DNA from: Aliiruegeria haliotis | GTDB lineage: Bacteria; Pseudomonadota; Alphaproteobacteria; Rhodobacterales; Rhodobacteraceae | Reading direction: 5' to 3' | Assembly: GCF_003003255.1 (NCBI RefSeq) | Contig: NZ_PVTD01000001.1 | Span: 1,116,001-1,180,000, forward strand | DNA length: 64,000 nucleotides | Shown here: positions 17,789-26,190 of the stretch, piece after piece | Layout of the letters: the number at the start of each line of letters is the position of its first letter | Position numbering within the stretch: the stretch's first letter is position 1 | Notes under the pieces: generated by a model | The model's input: the letters and a program-made list of their open reading frames with translations, nothing else | The model's database searches: none | What the model was told of the DNA's origin: nothing | Translations under genes and position numbers: made by a program

Positions 17789-18430
17789 ATGCTGAGAGAT
17801 ACCCCCGAGGTGCGTTGGGGTGCTTTGCTGGTGCTGCTGCTGGTGGCGATCCTGCTGGAGCCCGTGTTCGGTGCGTCGCGGCCGGTCGAACTGCTGGGGC
17901 TTGCGCTCCTCCAGTTCGTTGTCGTGCGCGCCCTGTTTACCAGCGTCACTGACAGGCGGGGCCGTATTGCGGGCCTCGCACTTGCGCTGTTCTGGTTCGG
18001 CGCGACGCTGTTTGCCATCTTCGTCGACGCCCTCCACGGGGTCGTCGCCGCTGTCTCCGTCCTTATGCTGGCCGGTGCGCTCTACGTCACCTTCCGCAAC
18101 CTTCTCGACCGCGAGGCCGGCGATCTGGAGGCGCTCGTCGGCGCGGTCTTCGGTTATGTCCTGCTGGCAATGGCCTGGGCCATGTTCTTCGTGCAGATCG
18201 AACGCTGGCAGCCGGGGGCCATTTCCTTCCCAGACGACGCGCCGCTCTGGTCCTCGTCGGTCTACTACAGCCTGGTCACCCTGACCTCCCTCGGCTACGG
18301 CGACATCCTCCCCGTGCATCCGCTCGCCCGAGTCATGTCGGGGCTGGAGGCCGTCGTCGGCGTGCTCTACATAGCCGTCATGATCGGAAGTATCGTCGGA
18401 AGCTACCGTGGACGGCGCTACGACAAATAG
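17789..18430 (+). CDS. Two-TM potassium channel protein (ion_trans_2)
   Basis: 213 residues. The N-terminal half has several hydrophobic segments (GALLVLLLVAILLEPVFG, then LALALFWFGATLFAIFVD). The C-terminal pore unit has an outer helix, a pore helix and the selectivity filter TLTSLGYGDI, then an inner helix (VVGVLYIAVMIGSIVGSY). There is no cytosolic RCK domain. It is probably cotranscribed with the antiporter and may set membrane potential together with it. Confidence 0.88.
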   Translation: MLRDTPEVRWGALLVLLLVAILLEPVFGASRPVELLGLALLQFVVVRALFTSVTDRRGRIAGLALALFWFGATLFAIFVDALHGVVAAVSVLMLAGALYVTFRNLLDREAGDLEALVGAVFGYVLLAMAWAMFFVQIERWQPGAISFPDDAPLWSSSVYYSLVTLTSLGYGDILPVHPLARVMSGLEAVVGVLYIAVMIGSIVGSYRGRRYDK

Positions 18431-19110
18431 GCCTTGCAACAGAACACGGCACAGGTTCCGGGGCAACTTCCAGGAGGCATTTTGAGTTTGAAGGTGGCAT
18501 GAAAAACGGGGCGGGATTAAACCTCTAGAGTCCGTCTCTGCAACAGGACGGCGAAAGCACGCTGCCGCGCCGAGTTCCCGCTTCTCGACCTTTTTTTTAG
18601 GATTTCTGCGCAACTCATCAAGGCCCGAAACAGGCTCATTCCTGCATTGCGGCGGCGCAGCGGGCAACACATGAGCTGCGCTCCTTGAGCGGACATCGCC
18701 GCAGTTCAGTTTATTCCCGGCCTTCAGCCAGTTAACCCCAAAAGCAGAACTTCGGCAGCTGGAAACGATAGTTGGTTCAACAGCGCCGGAACGACCGCAT
18801 CGAGCCCACTGCGGACCCATCGGAAACTCGCTGCGCGCGCTCGCAGAGAGTCTATCGCTGCAACCCCGCAAAAATCGCCGCTACAACGCGGCGAGAAAAG
18901 CCACCATTCCGGCAGGCCGCAGCGATGCTTCAAGGGCGAATGAGCAAGGTGCGGACAAACCGGTCGCTCGCCTCCGGTTGGCCAACTGGCGCTTTCTGCC
19001 CGGAGCCGACGTTCATCGTTAGCCGTTCGAACAGCCGCCTCCAGCCGCTGTTGATCGATTGGCAAGAGAACGAACTCGACGCAAAAACTGAACTGGTGCT
19101 GCTACCAAAC
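18431..19110. other. Intergenic region with interspersed repeat copy A
   Basis: No gene is credible in these 680 bp between convergently arranged genes. Positions 18677-18807 resemble segments at 29541-29670, 38511-38641 and, inverted, 39794-39880. The remainder is further decayed repeat-like sequence. Confidence 0.55.
18677..18807 (+). repeat. Interspersed intergenic repeat, copy A
   Basis: Shares with the other copies a TGCGCTCC...GAGCGGACAT start, then a TTCAGYCAGTTAACCC core, then GAACAGCGCC and a GACSGCAYCGAGCCC end. Identity is imperfect. It is non-coding and lies between genes, as do the other copies. Confidence 0.6.
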
Positions 19111-20034
19111 CTAGGCAGACCCACGAAGGGTCTTTGATGGTGTTTCACCGAAGTGAGAGCGATAGAGTCCAGCTGTTCGTCCGAGATGCGAGAACCCGGC
19201 TTCATGCATCAACTTGGAAACCGTTGTGTGGCCGGGTGCGCCTTCGCGGAGGAGCGAGCGCAGCTTGTACAGGCGAAGCATTTCGTCAACCTTACGCGGA
19301 CCAAGTCCAACTTGGGCTTGGAAAGCGGCGTAGAGTGACCGCCTTGAGCAACCTACTGTCGCGCTGAGTTTGGCCCCTGAAGCATCAGTTTCAGATCCGT
19401 GCTCTTTCAAATATTCCGTAGCCGCTTTGACAATTCGGCCTTGCGAGCGGACCGATCCGCGGACACGTGCTGCAGTGATTGGATTGTAAAGGGCATTGCT
19501 GGTGAGCGCATCGAGTGCCGTCAGCAGCCGCTCTACTCGAACCGTTGTTTTAACGATAGTGCCACGACTAGCCAGCGCCGTTTCCAACTCCATAAGCGCG
19601 GCAAACTCCTGGGCGGACCGCGTGGAAACTTGCAAGTGACTTGGCGTTGGAAGAATCCAGCCTCTGTCCTTCGCTACCGATATGGGCAACTCAACCATGT
19701 AGTTACATGTGCCTGGCTCCACGGTGTAGTCCCATTCCGTTCTGCCCAGACCGTGCCATGAAACAAAGGTTTGGCTTTCAAGTTGTCTGGACAGGAAACG
19801 GATTGGGTCACCCTTGGGCATCAACAGACCCAAGTACAACCTGTCGCCCGTCTGGACCTCCTGAAACCAAAAACGACTCTGAAAACTCTCGATATGGACG
19901 CGCAAGGAACCAACCGGCGCTGACCGGACGAGTGCTCGCACCTTGCCCCGCCCGAGGGGCAGGATTTCGTGCTGCACATCCGGATAGACGGGCAAGTCAT
20001 CAACCGATTTGATTTCTGTGACCCAGTAAACCAC
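19111..20034 (-). CDS. AraC-family transcriptional regulator
   Basis: 307 residues from a GTG at 20032-20034. The N-terminal 190 residues are a ligand-sensing-type domain without clear family. The C-terminal AraC fold is recognisable: KLSATVGCSRRSLYAAFQAQ, then TVSKLMHEAGFSHLGRTAGL and YRSHFGETPSKTL. It is divergent from the exported amidohydrolase gene (150 bp between starts), so it probably controls that gene. It marks the left edge of the exported-enzyme cluster. Confidence 0.83.
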   Translation of the reverse strand: MVYWVTEIKSVDDLPVYPDVQHEILPLGRGKVRALVRSAPVGSLRVHIESFQSRFWFQEVQTGDRLYLGLLMPKGDPIRFLSRQLESQTFVSWHGLGRTEWDYTVEPGTCNYMVELPISVAKDRGWILPTPSHLQVSTRSAQEFAALMELETALASRGTIVKTTVRVERLLTALDALTSNALYNPITAARVRGSVRSQGRIVKAATEYLKEHGSETDASGAKLSATVGCSRRSLYAAFQAQVGLGPRKVDEMLRLYKLRSLLREGAPGHTTVSKLMHEAGFSHLGRTAGLYRSHFGETPSKTLRGSA

Positions 20035-20183
20035 CGACTGTCGTCGCTCCGGAACCGCTGCGTGAAGAGCAACGCGATGGTTGATTTGTTACCAAAATAA
20101 GCACTAATCGGATAGTCAAACTTCTGTGTGCCGATAGCGTTCTTGAGAAGAGACAACTAACTGCCAATCGCTGGAGCACACCC

Positions 20184-21950
20184 ATGAAAATAGCAATATA
20201 TTCAGCTGCATCGTTGCTCGTGGCCGCAAGCGCTTTCGCTCAGAGCGCCGACCGCATATTGCTGAACGGGACCATTGAAACGATGAACCAAGTGCAGCCC
20301 GCTGCAGAAGCCTTGGTCATAAAGGACGGACGTATCCTGTTTGTCGGCGACAGCGAGGACGCTCAGGCCTTTGTCGGAGACACGACCGATGTGATCGATC
20401 TAGGCGGGAAGTACGCTACGCCCGGCGTGATCGAGTCGCACAATCACGTCGTGTCGTCGAAGTGGATCACGACCGGAGTCAACGTCAGTGACGCGCGGTC
20501 GGTCGACGATATCGGGCGGATGATGAAGGAGTACGTGGACGCCAACCCGGGCGAGACCGGCCCCTTGATCGGCTTCGGCTGGATGCCGGCGAACCTCGGC
20601 AACGTGCAGCCTCGAGCGGCCGACCTCGACAAGTGGGACCTTGGTCGTCCGACGATGGTCATTGGCAACGCCTCGCACGATGCGGTTCTGAACACGCTTG
20701 CACTCGAAGCGGCCGGGATTACCAAGGATACGCCGGACACGCAGCCGGGCGTGATCTACTGGGAGCGGGATGCCGACGGTAACCCGACGGGTCTCGCGAT
20801 CGAAACGATCTTCTTCGAGGCCTATGTCGACATGGGCGCTTGGGATCCGGAAACCATCGTGCCGCAATCGGCGGATTTCCTTCAGGATTTCCTGGCCAGC
20901 AAAGGGGTGACGACGGCGATGGTGCCGGGACTGGTCACGCCCGGTCTGTCGATCAGCACCGAAAAGGCCAAATCCGACATGCGCGAGATCATGGCCGTGT
21001 TGAAGGAGCGCGAGGATGCGGGCCACGCTAAGCTGCGCCTGAACGTCATGCCCTGGTACAAGCTGCCCGATGCCGATGCGCAAGATATCGTCGATTTCGC
21101 GCTGGAGATGAAGGCGCTCTACGACACCGACATGTTGCGCACGGACAAAATCAAGGTCCACCCCGAGAACGCCTGGCTGTCACGCGGGGCGACGCAGCTT
21201 GTGCCCTATCTGCCGGCCAATCCTGGCGATGCACCGACGTGGGGCACCTATGGCGTTCCGCCCGAACGGCTGTTCGAGATGGTCAACCGGGCAAACATGA
21301 ACGGGCTGGACGTGGTCACGCATGCTGACGGCTCGCGATTGATCAAGCGATTGCTCGACATCATCATCGAGGCGAAACAGTACTACCCGGACGCCCGCAA
21401 CCGGCTCGACCACCTAACCTCGATGGACGACGAGACCCGCGACCGCATGGTGCTGCACAATGTTGGCAGCAATGCCAGCCCGCTCTTCTACAACGAGCTG
21501 GACTCGGGGCGGAACGGGTCCGAACTGTTCAAGATCATGCAGGAAGCCTTCGCTCGAGAAGCTCATGGTCAGTATACCGAGTTGGCGCAGATGTATGACA
21601 ACCTTTCGCTCTCCGGCGACGCACCGGGTGCGCCCATCGAGCGGGCCTATCCGTCCTACCTTTTCCAGCAATCCATGACGCTGATCGAACCTTCCATCGA
21701 GGGCGCCCAACCGTTCCCGGACTGGCGCCCGGTTATGACAATCGATCAGGTTTTGAACGCCTACACTCGTGCTCCGGCATGGCAAATGGGCATGGAAGAC
21801 GTCATCGGGACGCTGGAAGTGGGCAAATACGCGGACATCGCGATCTGGGAGAAGAACCTGCGCGAGATCGCCGGCGAGAACATGATCGAGGAGGCGAATG
21901 TCGTCGGAACACTACTGAACGGCGAGTTTACCCATCGCGATGGTATGTGA
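20184..21950 (+). CDS. Exported amidohydrolase-family protein (YtcJ type)
   Basis: 588 residues. MKIAIYSAASLLVAASAFAQ is a signal peptide with cleavage after AFAQ or AFA, so the enzyme acts in the periplasm. The mature part begins with the typical urease-fold strand ADRILLNGTIETMN. The HxH metal motif is seen in TPGVIESHNHV, with further His ligands in VVTHADGSR and RLDHLTSMDD. The C-terminal sandwich reads TLEVGKYADIAIWEKNLREI. YtcJ-like enzymes hydrolyse amide, formamide or ester bonds, but specific substrates vary widely. GGAG lies 11 bp before the ATG. Confidence 0.88.
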   Translation: MKIAIYSAASLLVAASAFAQSADRILLNGTIETMNQVQPAAEALVIKDGRILFVGDSEDAQAFVGDTTDVIDLGGKYATPGVIESHNHVVSSKWITTGVNVSDARSVDDIGRMMKEYVDANPGETGPLIGFGWMPANLGNVQPRAADLDKWDLGRPTMVIGNASHDAVLNTLALEAAGITKDTPDTQPGVIYWERDADGNPTGLAIETIFFEAYVDMGAWDPETIVPQSADFLQDFLASKGVTTAMVPGLVTPGLSISTEKAKSDMREIMAVLKEREDAGHAKLRLNVMPWYKLPDADAQDIVDFALEMKALYDTDMLRTDKIKVHPENAWLSRGATQLVPYLPANPGDAPTWGTYGVPPERLFEMVNRANMNGLDVVTHADGSRLIKRLLDIIIEAKQYYPDARNRLDHLTSMDDETRDRMVLHNVGSNASPLFYNELDSGRNGSELFKIMQEAFAREAHGQYTELAQMYDNLSLSGDAPGAPIERAYPSYLFQQSMTLIEPSIEGAQPFPDWRPVMTIDQVLNAYTRAPAWQMGMEDVIGTLEVGKYADIAIWEKNLREIAGENMIEEANVVGTLLNGEFTHRDGM

Positions 21951-22111
21951 AGGAACCGAATACCGAGACTTACTCTGGCCATGCGGGACAGCCCGGAGGA
22001 GATCAACGCGTCGGTGACGAGCTTCTTGCAACAATGAGAAGGACGGCGTGCCCATCTTTAGGCTCGACGTCCCCGCTCTGCCTGACGCTGTTGCGCCATG
22101 CTGAAAAGATT

Positions 22112-22127
22112 CCCGTCAATTGACGGG
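22112..22127. terminator. 16-bp perfect palindrome over the end of the minus-strand amide hydrolase gene
   Basis: CCCGTCAATTGACGGG is perfectly self-complementary and contains the stop codon (22116-22118, minus). It stands between two convergent genes. It could act as a bidirectional stem, but without loop or T run this is weak. Confidence 0.3.
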
Positions 22128-23159
22128 GACTTCTGAATAGCTCGGTGTGACCCCGTAGATGTCCTGTGCCGAATACTCGACCGTTGCGAAGTCGATTGCG
22201 TCTATATCAACCTTGCGAATGTCGAGATTGTCGTAGGTGCGCAGGTAGTAGTCCTTGTTGCCGAAGTCGATGACGACCGAATAGGCATCCATTTGCGGTT
22301 CATCACTGAGGAAGCGCCAATAGACCGAACCGCGCGGGATCTCCATCGCATTGACCGTCGACCAGGCCATGTTCACACCGTCCATGTCGGTGTTCACCAC
22401 GTCGGTGTCGCGGGTCATGTTGATGGCTACGAGGTTCAGAAAGCGCCCTTCCGGGCTTTTGTCGAAACCGGCAAACCGCTCTTCCGGAAAGACTGCCTTT
22501 GCGTCCTCGTAGCTCGTCCCGTCGATGAGCGACTTCGCGAACGACATCTGCGTAGGGTAGGCGGGATCGTTGGTCATCACGCCAAGTGTGTTCTCGTAGA
22601 CGTCCGGCGTGCCTTTGCCGTTGGTGTACTCGACCACAACAGAACGTTCCGCATCGGTGATGACAAAGTGGAAGCCGATCGGAATATCGCCGAACTGGCT
22701 CATGTTGTCGGTTTCGATAGCGACGGTCTTGAGCAGTTCGACGGCTTCGTCGGTGCTGGAGGCATTGCCGAGAACCATGGCCGGCAGCTGCAGGACGCTG
22801 AGATCGCCTTTGCCTTTCTCGGCATAGACGCTGGTTCCGAGCGCCAGGCCCTCGATATTCACGCCGTGCTCGTTCAGTCCGGACGAAACGAAAGGATCGT
22901 CGCCATGCTTCAGGCCGACAAAGCCATGTTCGATTTCGACTCCGTGGAAATCGTGCCCTTGCGGAACGACGACAAGTTGCTCGTCAGTCTCGATGGGCAG
23001 CTCGTTGGTGCGGCCGGCGAAGTGGTTGTCGTTGGCCGAGAAGTTGAAAAATGAGCAGGCCGTTGCGGTCATTGCGGTAGTGCTCAATGCGGTCGCGAGA
23101 ACGGCGGTGACAGCCATGGACGCCAGCGAGCGGGGTTTGGAGGTGGAGGGGATCATCAT
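22116..23159 (-). CDS. Exported linear amide C-N hydrolase (choloylglycine hydrolase/Ntn family), paralogue 1
   Basis: 347 residues from the ATG at 23157-23159, preceded by AGGAAGAA. The signal peptide ends MTATA, directly followed by Cys35 in CSFFNFSANDNHFAGRTNE. In this family the N-terminal Cys of the mature protein is the nucleophile, so signal peptidase cleavage at ATA|C would itself create the active enzyme. Conserved family parts are GRTNELPI, SSGLNEHGVNIEGLAL, GVMTNDPAYPTQM and YWRFLSDEPQMDAYSVV. Relatives hydrolyse bile salts, penicillin V or acyl-homoserine lactones; the substrate here is unknown. It is divergent from its paralogue at 23380, and they share a mirror-symmetric promoter region. 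Confidence 0.9.
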   Translation of the reverse strand: MMIPSTSKPRSLASMAVTAVLATALSTTAMTATACSFFNFSANDNHFAGRTNELPIETDEQLVVVPQGHDFHGVEIEHGFVGLKHGDDPFVSSGLNEHGVNIEGLALGTSVYAEKGKGDLSVLQLPAMVLGNASSTDEAVELLKTVAIETDNMSQFGDIPIGFHFVITDAERSVVVEYTNGKGTPDVYENTLGVMTNDPAYPTQMSFAKSLIDGTSYEDAKAVFPEERFAGFDKSPEGRFLNLVAINMTRDTDVVNTDMDGVNMAWSTVNAMEIPRGSVYWRFLSDEPQMDAYSVVIDFGNKDYYLRTYDNLDIRKVDIDAIDFATVEYSAQDIYGVTPSYSEVPVN

Positions 23160-23231
23160 TTCTTCCTGCAGGTTGGGGACGTTTCCGTCTGCGTTTGATG
23201 AGGAAGATCTAGCCGCTGACCTGTCTGCTCG

Positions 23232-23259
23232 GGAGTTGAGCAACGGTTGCCAAACGGTT
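23232..23259 (-). promoter_or_regulatory. Three 11-bp phased half-sites before amide hydrolase 1
   Basis: Read on the minus strand: AACCGTT (23259-23253), AACCGTT (23248-23242), AACTCC (23237-23232). Starts are 11 bp apart and the last ends 72 bp before the start codon. The same arrangement occurs at 23277-23304 and 27867-27894. Direct repeats at one helical turn suit tandem binding by a winged-helix regulator. Confidence 0.7.
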
Positions 23260-23276
23260 CGGACCAAATGCCGGTC

Positions 23277-23304
23277 AACCGTTAGGCAACCGTTACCCAA
23301 CTCC
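23277..23304 (+). promoter_or_regulatory. Three 11-bp phased half-sites before amide hydrolase 2
   Basis: AACCGTT (23277), AACCGTT (23288), AACTCC (23299), starts exactly 11 bp apart, 75 bp before the ATG at 23380. Together with 23232-23259 it makes the divergent intergenic region almost mirror-symmetric around position 23268. Confidence 0.7.
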
Positions 23305-23379
23305 TGCGCCGCTTCAATTGAGGTCATCTGTTGCCCATCAAACGAACTCGATGCAACCGCCAGAAATGAGGAAAAAGAA

Positions 23380-24417
23380 ATGACCAAATTTACCTGGAAA
23401 TCAAAAATCGTCAGCGCTGTTCTCGTGGCGGCTCTGAGCTCCACCGCAATCACCGCAAATGCCTGCTCTGCCTTCGTCTTCGACACGCCACAGGGCAACC
23501 AGATCCAGGGCCGCACCATGGAACTGGGCTTCGAGGCCGGCGAGCGCTTCATGATCGCGCCGCGTTTCCATGATCTCAAGGGTGTCAGCGGCCCGATCGG
23601 CTATGTTGGTATGCGTCACGCCGACACCGAATGGGTGTCGTCCGGCATGAACGAACACGGCCTGTCGGTCGAGGGCAACGCACTTGCCGCGTCCTCCTAT
23701 GCACCGGAAGGCGAAAACCACATCAATTACCTGAACATCGGCGCCCACGTTCTGGCCAATGCCAAATCCGTCGACGAGGCTGTCGAGATCCTGAGAAATA
23801 CGAAGGTGTCGACCACCAAGATCGCCGTTGCCCATGGCGTGGAGGTCGGCATGCACTTCTCCATCGCTGACACAGAGCGGCGGATCGTCGTCGAGTGGCA
23901 AGACGGATCCGGCTATCCGGAGATCTTCGAGAATCATGTGGGCGCGATGACAAACGACCCGATCTACCAGGAACAGCTTGGTAACGTGATGGCCATGCTC
24001 GACATGCAGGGCGAGACCCTGGACACCGCGCAGGCAACGATTTCTGAGCAGACCTTCTCTGGCTTCGACAAGTCGTCCCAGGGCCGTTTCGAACAGGCCG
24101 CAGCGCTGAACCATGTTCTCGACCAGTCGGTCATCAAATCGGACCTCGATGCGGTCAACACCGCCTGGTCGATGGTCAATGTCTTCGATATCCCACGTGG
24201 CACGCTCTACTGGCGCTGGCTCGACCCCGCGCCGCAGATGGTTGGCTACAGCATCGTCGCGGATACCGGCAACGCCGACTACTACTTCCGCACCTATGAC
24301 AACCAAGAGATCCGCAAGGTTGACGTGGACGGGATCGACTGGACGACAGTCAAGTACACCGAGAAGCCGATCTTCGGGACGCTCGAAGGTGTCGGATATA
24401 CCGATTTCCTGAACTGA
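23380..24417 (+). CDS. Exported linear amide C-N hydrolase (choloylglycine hydrolase/Ntn family), paralogue 2
   Basis: 345 residues from the ATG at 23380, with GAGGAAAAAG ahead of it. A longer upstream frame exists only because the neighbouring antisense gene is open. The signal peptide ends ITANA, directly before Cys29 (CSAFVFDTPQGNQIQGRTME), again an AXA|C junction that would expose the Ntn nucleophile. Conserved blocks are QGRTMELG, SSGMNEHGLSVEGNALA, GAMTNDPIYQEQL and YWRWLDPAPQM. It is about half identical to paralogue 1 by eye and transcribed divergently. No Leu/Val lipobox precedes the Cys, so a lipoprotein is less likely. Confidence 0.9.
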   Translation: MTKFTWKSKIVSAVLVAALSSTAITANACSAFVFDTPQGNQIQGRTMELGFEAGERFMIAPRFHDLKGVSGPIGYVGMRHADTEWVSSGMNEHGLSVEGNALAASSYAPEGENHINYLNIGAHVLANAKSVDEAVEILRNTKVSTTKIAVAHGVEVGMHFSIADTERRIVVEWQDGSGYPEIFENHVGAMTNDPIYQEQLGNVMAMLDMQGETLDTAQATISEQTFSGFDKSSQGRFEQAAALNHVLDQSVIKSDLDAVNTAWSMVNVFDIPRGTLYWRWLDPAPQMVGYSIVADTGNADYYFRTYDNQEIRKVDVDGIDWTTVKYTEKPIFGTLEGVGYTDFLN

Positions 24418-24435
24418 TCACTGGCGATACCAACG

Positions 24436-24465
24436 GCGCGGCACTTGGAGGCACAGGTGCCGCGC
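24436..24465 (+). terminator. Strong GC hairpin after amide hydrolase 2
   Basis: GCGCGGCAC (24436-24444) and GTGCCGCGC (24457-24465) form a perfect 9-bp stem with a 12-nt loop, 19 bp after the stop codon. No clear T run follows. It probably marks the transcript end or limits read-through into the NTF2-like gene. Confidence 0.55.
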
Positions 24466-24498
24466 ATCCTTCAACACCTCTAATGAAAAGCTAGAAAG

Positions 24499-25023
24499 AT
24501 GCTTGAACTTGAACAGAACACCCGAATCGTGAGCAATCGTCTTCGGAGATCACGTTGTAGTCTCCGTCTGGCGATCCCAATGGCCCTTAGCCTCCTGGTA
24601 GCGCCGCTATTCGCTGAAACGTCACCTGAAGCGGAAGTTCAAAACGCAGTCGATGCGCTATGGAGCGCTGCCAGCAATCTTGACACGGACAACTCCTTCG
24701 GTCGCTCCCTGCCGAATGATGGAGGATTCTACATCATGGACGGACACGTCGTCTGGACACGGGAAGATACTCTGGATCTTTACCGCGAAACGTTCGGCGC
24801 GGCGGGGAAGAACGAGATCGCGATGTCGGACGAGCGCGTGACCATGCTAGCCGACGATCTGGCGCTCTATGTTGGCGCTGGTTCATATGACATGGCTGAT
24901 CCGGCTGGGGCGTCCATGGGCAATGGACCGATGGCGCTGACCCTCCTGCTGAAGAAAGTGGCTGGAGAATGGTTGCTCATGCATGCCCATCAGTCCTTCC
25001 CAAGTGGGGAGCAGGCGGGCTGA
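24499..25023 (+). CDS. Exported NTF2-like/SnoaL-type protein
   Basis: 174 residues. An N-terminal segment RLAIPMALSLLVAPLFAE is a signal peptide, preceded by a basic stretch; a shorter start at a downstream codon cannot be excluded. The mature part has the NTF2-like cone fold pattern typical of DUF4440/SnoaL proteins: EVQNAVDALWSAASNLDTD, then GFYIMDGHVVWTREDTLDLY and LLLKKVAGEWLLMHAHQSF at the end. Such domains act as small hydrolases, isomerases or ligand-binding modules. It follows amide hydrolase 2 by 80 bp. Confidence 0.75.
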   Translation: MLELEQNTRIVSNRLRRSRCSLRLAIPMALSLLVAPLFAETSPEAEVQNAVDALWSAASNLDTDNSFGRSLPNDGGFYIMDGHVVWTREDTLDLYRETFGAAGKNEIAMSDERVTMLADDLALYVGAGSYDMADPAGASMGNGPMALTLLLKKVAGEWLLMHAHQSFPSGEQAG

Positions 25024-25147
25024 CTCTTGCATGATCAACGATCACGAACCGTTCACACCGTAGGATTTTGCACAAAATGGATAGACACTGACGAACTGTC
25101 AGAACAAAGGTCGGTCTCAAAGTATGCTCACAGCGAGACCAACGACA

Positions 25148-25948
25148 ATGACAAAGCAGTTCTTCCCGGTTGTCGCCATTGCCAGCCTGGTCGCGACCAT
25201 TTTCAGTGGTTCAGCCCATGCGCAAGATGATTGCGATGCCGCCTGTCAGGCAGCGCGAAACGCTCAGGACCCGCTCGCACCGGTGACCGCGCTCTTCTCC
25301 GACAATACCATCGGTTACGGTCCGAATGACGAAGACACCACCTATAATTTCCAGGTTCAGGGCGCCACGACAATTGAAACGGAGGCGGGAAACCTGATCG
25401 TTCGGGGCATTTTGCCGTTTCTTGGCAAACCGGATGACCCCCTCGCCAAGGATCTTGGCGCCGGCGATGTGATCGGTCAGTTCTTCTGGGTTCCGCATGC
25501 CGAGCCGGGTGCCTTCAAGATCGGCTTCGGGCCGCAGTTCTCGTTGAAGACCCGAGACACCAAACTTGGCGGGCCCGGAAATGGTGCCGGCATTGCAGTT
25601 GTCGGGTTCGGCTTTGCCGGAGATCTGTCCTATGGCGGTATTCTCGGACATCTTTGGGGGGAAGACGATTTCTCGGTTTCGACCATCCAACCCATCGTTT
25701 TCTACAACCTGGAGAATTTCCTCGGTGGATCCTACATCGGGTACAACAACTCGGTGACCTATAACTGGAACACGGAGAAGGGCCTCGAGGGCTGGACCGT
25801 GCCCGTCGGCCTGACGCTTGGCAAGACATGGCCGCTTGACAATGGTGGAGCGTTCGACGTCAGCCTCGGTGGCTACGCTATGGCCGCAAAGCCGGACGGT
25901 GCAAACGAAAGCCAGTTCAAGTTCTCGTTCAACTACTTCTTTCCGTAG
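25148..25948 (+). CDS. Outer-membrane beta-barrel-like exported protein
   Basis: 266 residues from the ATG at 25148 (MTKQFFPVVAIASLVATIFS); a start at 25124 is also open. A signal peptide ends SAHAQ and the mature protein begins with a Cys-containing CDAACQAARNAQDP segment. The rest alternates polar and aromatic strands (YNFQVQGATTIETEAGNLIV, GAFKIGFGPQFSLKTRDTKL) and ends in a terminal aromatic strand SQFKFSFNYFFP, typical of barrels recognised by the Bam machinery. It resembles proteins labelled neuromedin U-like or phenol-degradation MetA-like. It may be a porin for the cluster's substrate (inference). Confidence 0.72.
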   Translation: MTKQFFPVVAIASLVATIFSGSAHAQDDCDAACQAARNAQDPLAPVTALFSDNTIGYGPNDEDTTYNFQVQGATTIETEAGNLIVRGILPFLGKPDDPLAKDLGAGDVIGQFFWVPHAEPGAFKIGFGPQFSLKTRDTKLGGPGNGAGIAVVGFGFAGDLSYGGILGHLWGEDDFSVSTIQPIVFYNLENFLGGSYIGYNNSVTYNWNTEKGLEGWTVPVGLTLGKTWPLDNGGAFDVSLGGYAMAAKPDGANESQFKFSFNYFFP

Positions 25949-26190
25949 AGAGCGGTTGCAGTTCTCCTGATCGACAAAACTGCCGTACATGCCGGTGAGT
26001 TGCCGAAGCCGACAAGTTGTCCGGAATGGCAACGGGGGCCGCGGGACTGGTCCATACCATCGATCCATTGCCGTCTTAAAGGCGCCGCTTGCGGATGGCA
26101 CCTGCTTGCACAAGGCAATAGATTGTCCGACAGTTCTGTTGTGACGCTTGATGCGTCAGCGAAACCGAGGCCGTTTCAGAGAGGTAAGTT

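Noticed and set aside
16429-18018. 529-residue minus-strand frame opposite the antiporter
   Set aside because: Composition mirrors the antiporter codons (Glu/Gly/Asp-rich), no family; the plus-strand gene is clearly real.
18590-18600. T run as intrinsic terminator after the K+ channel gene
   Set aside because: The T run at about 18591-18598 has no stable stem in front of it.
19641-20012. Plus-strand frame opposite the AraC gene
   Set aside because: Shadow frame; the minus-strand regulator has a clear HTH.
22993-23379. N-terminal extension of amide hydrolase 2 (and of its divergent paralogue)
   Set aside because: The extension overlaps the other gene and the promoter region; the signal peptide and ribosome site support ATG at 23380 and 23159.
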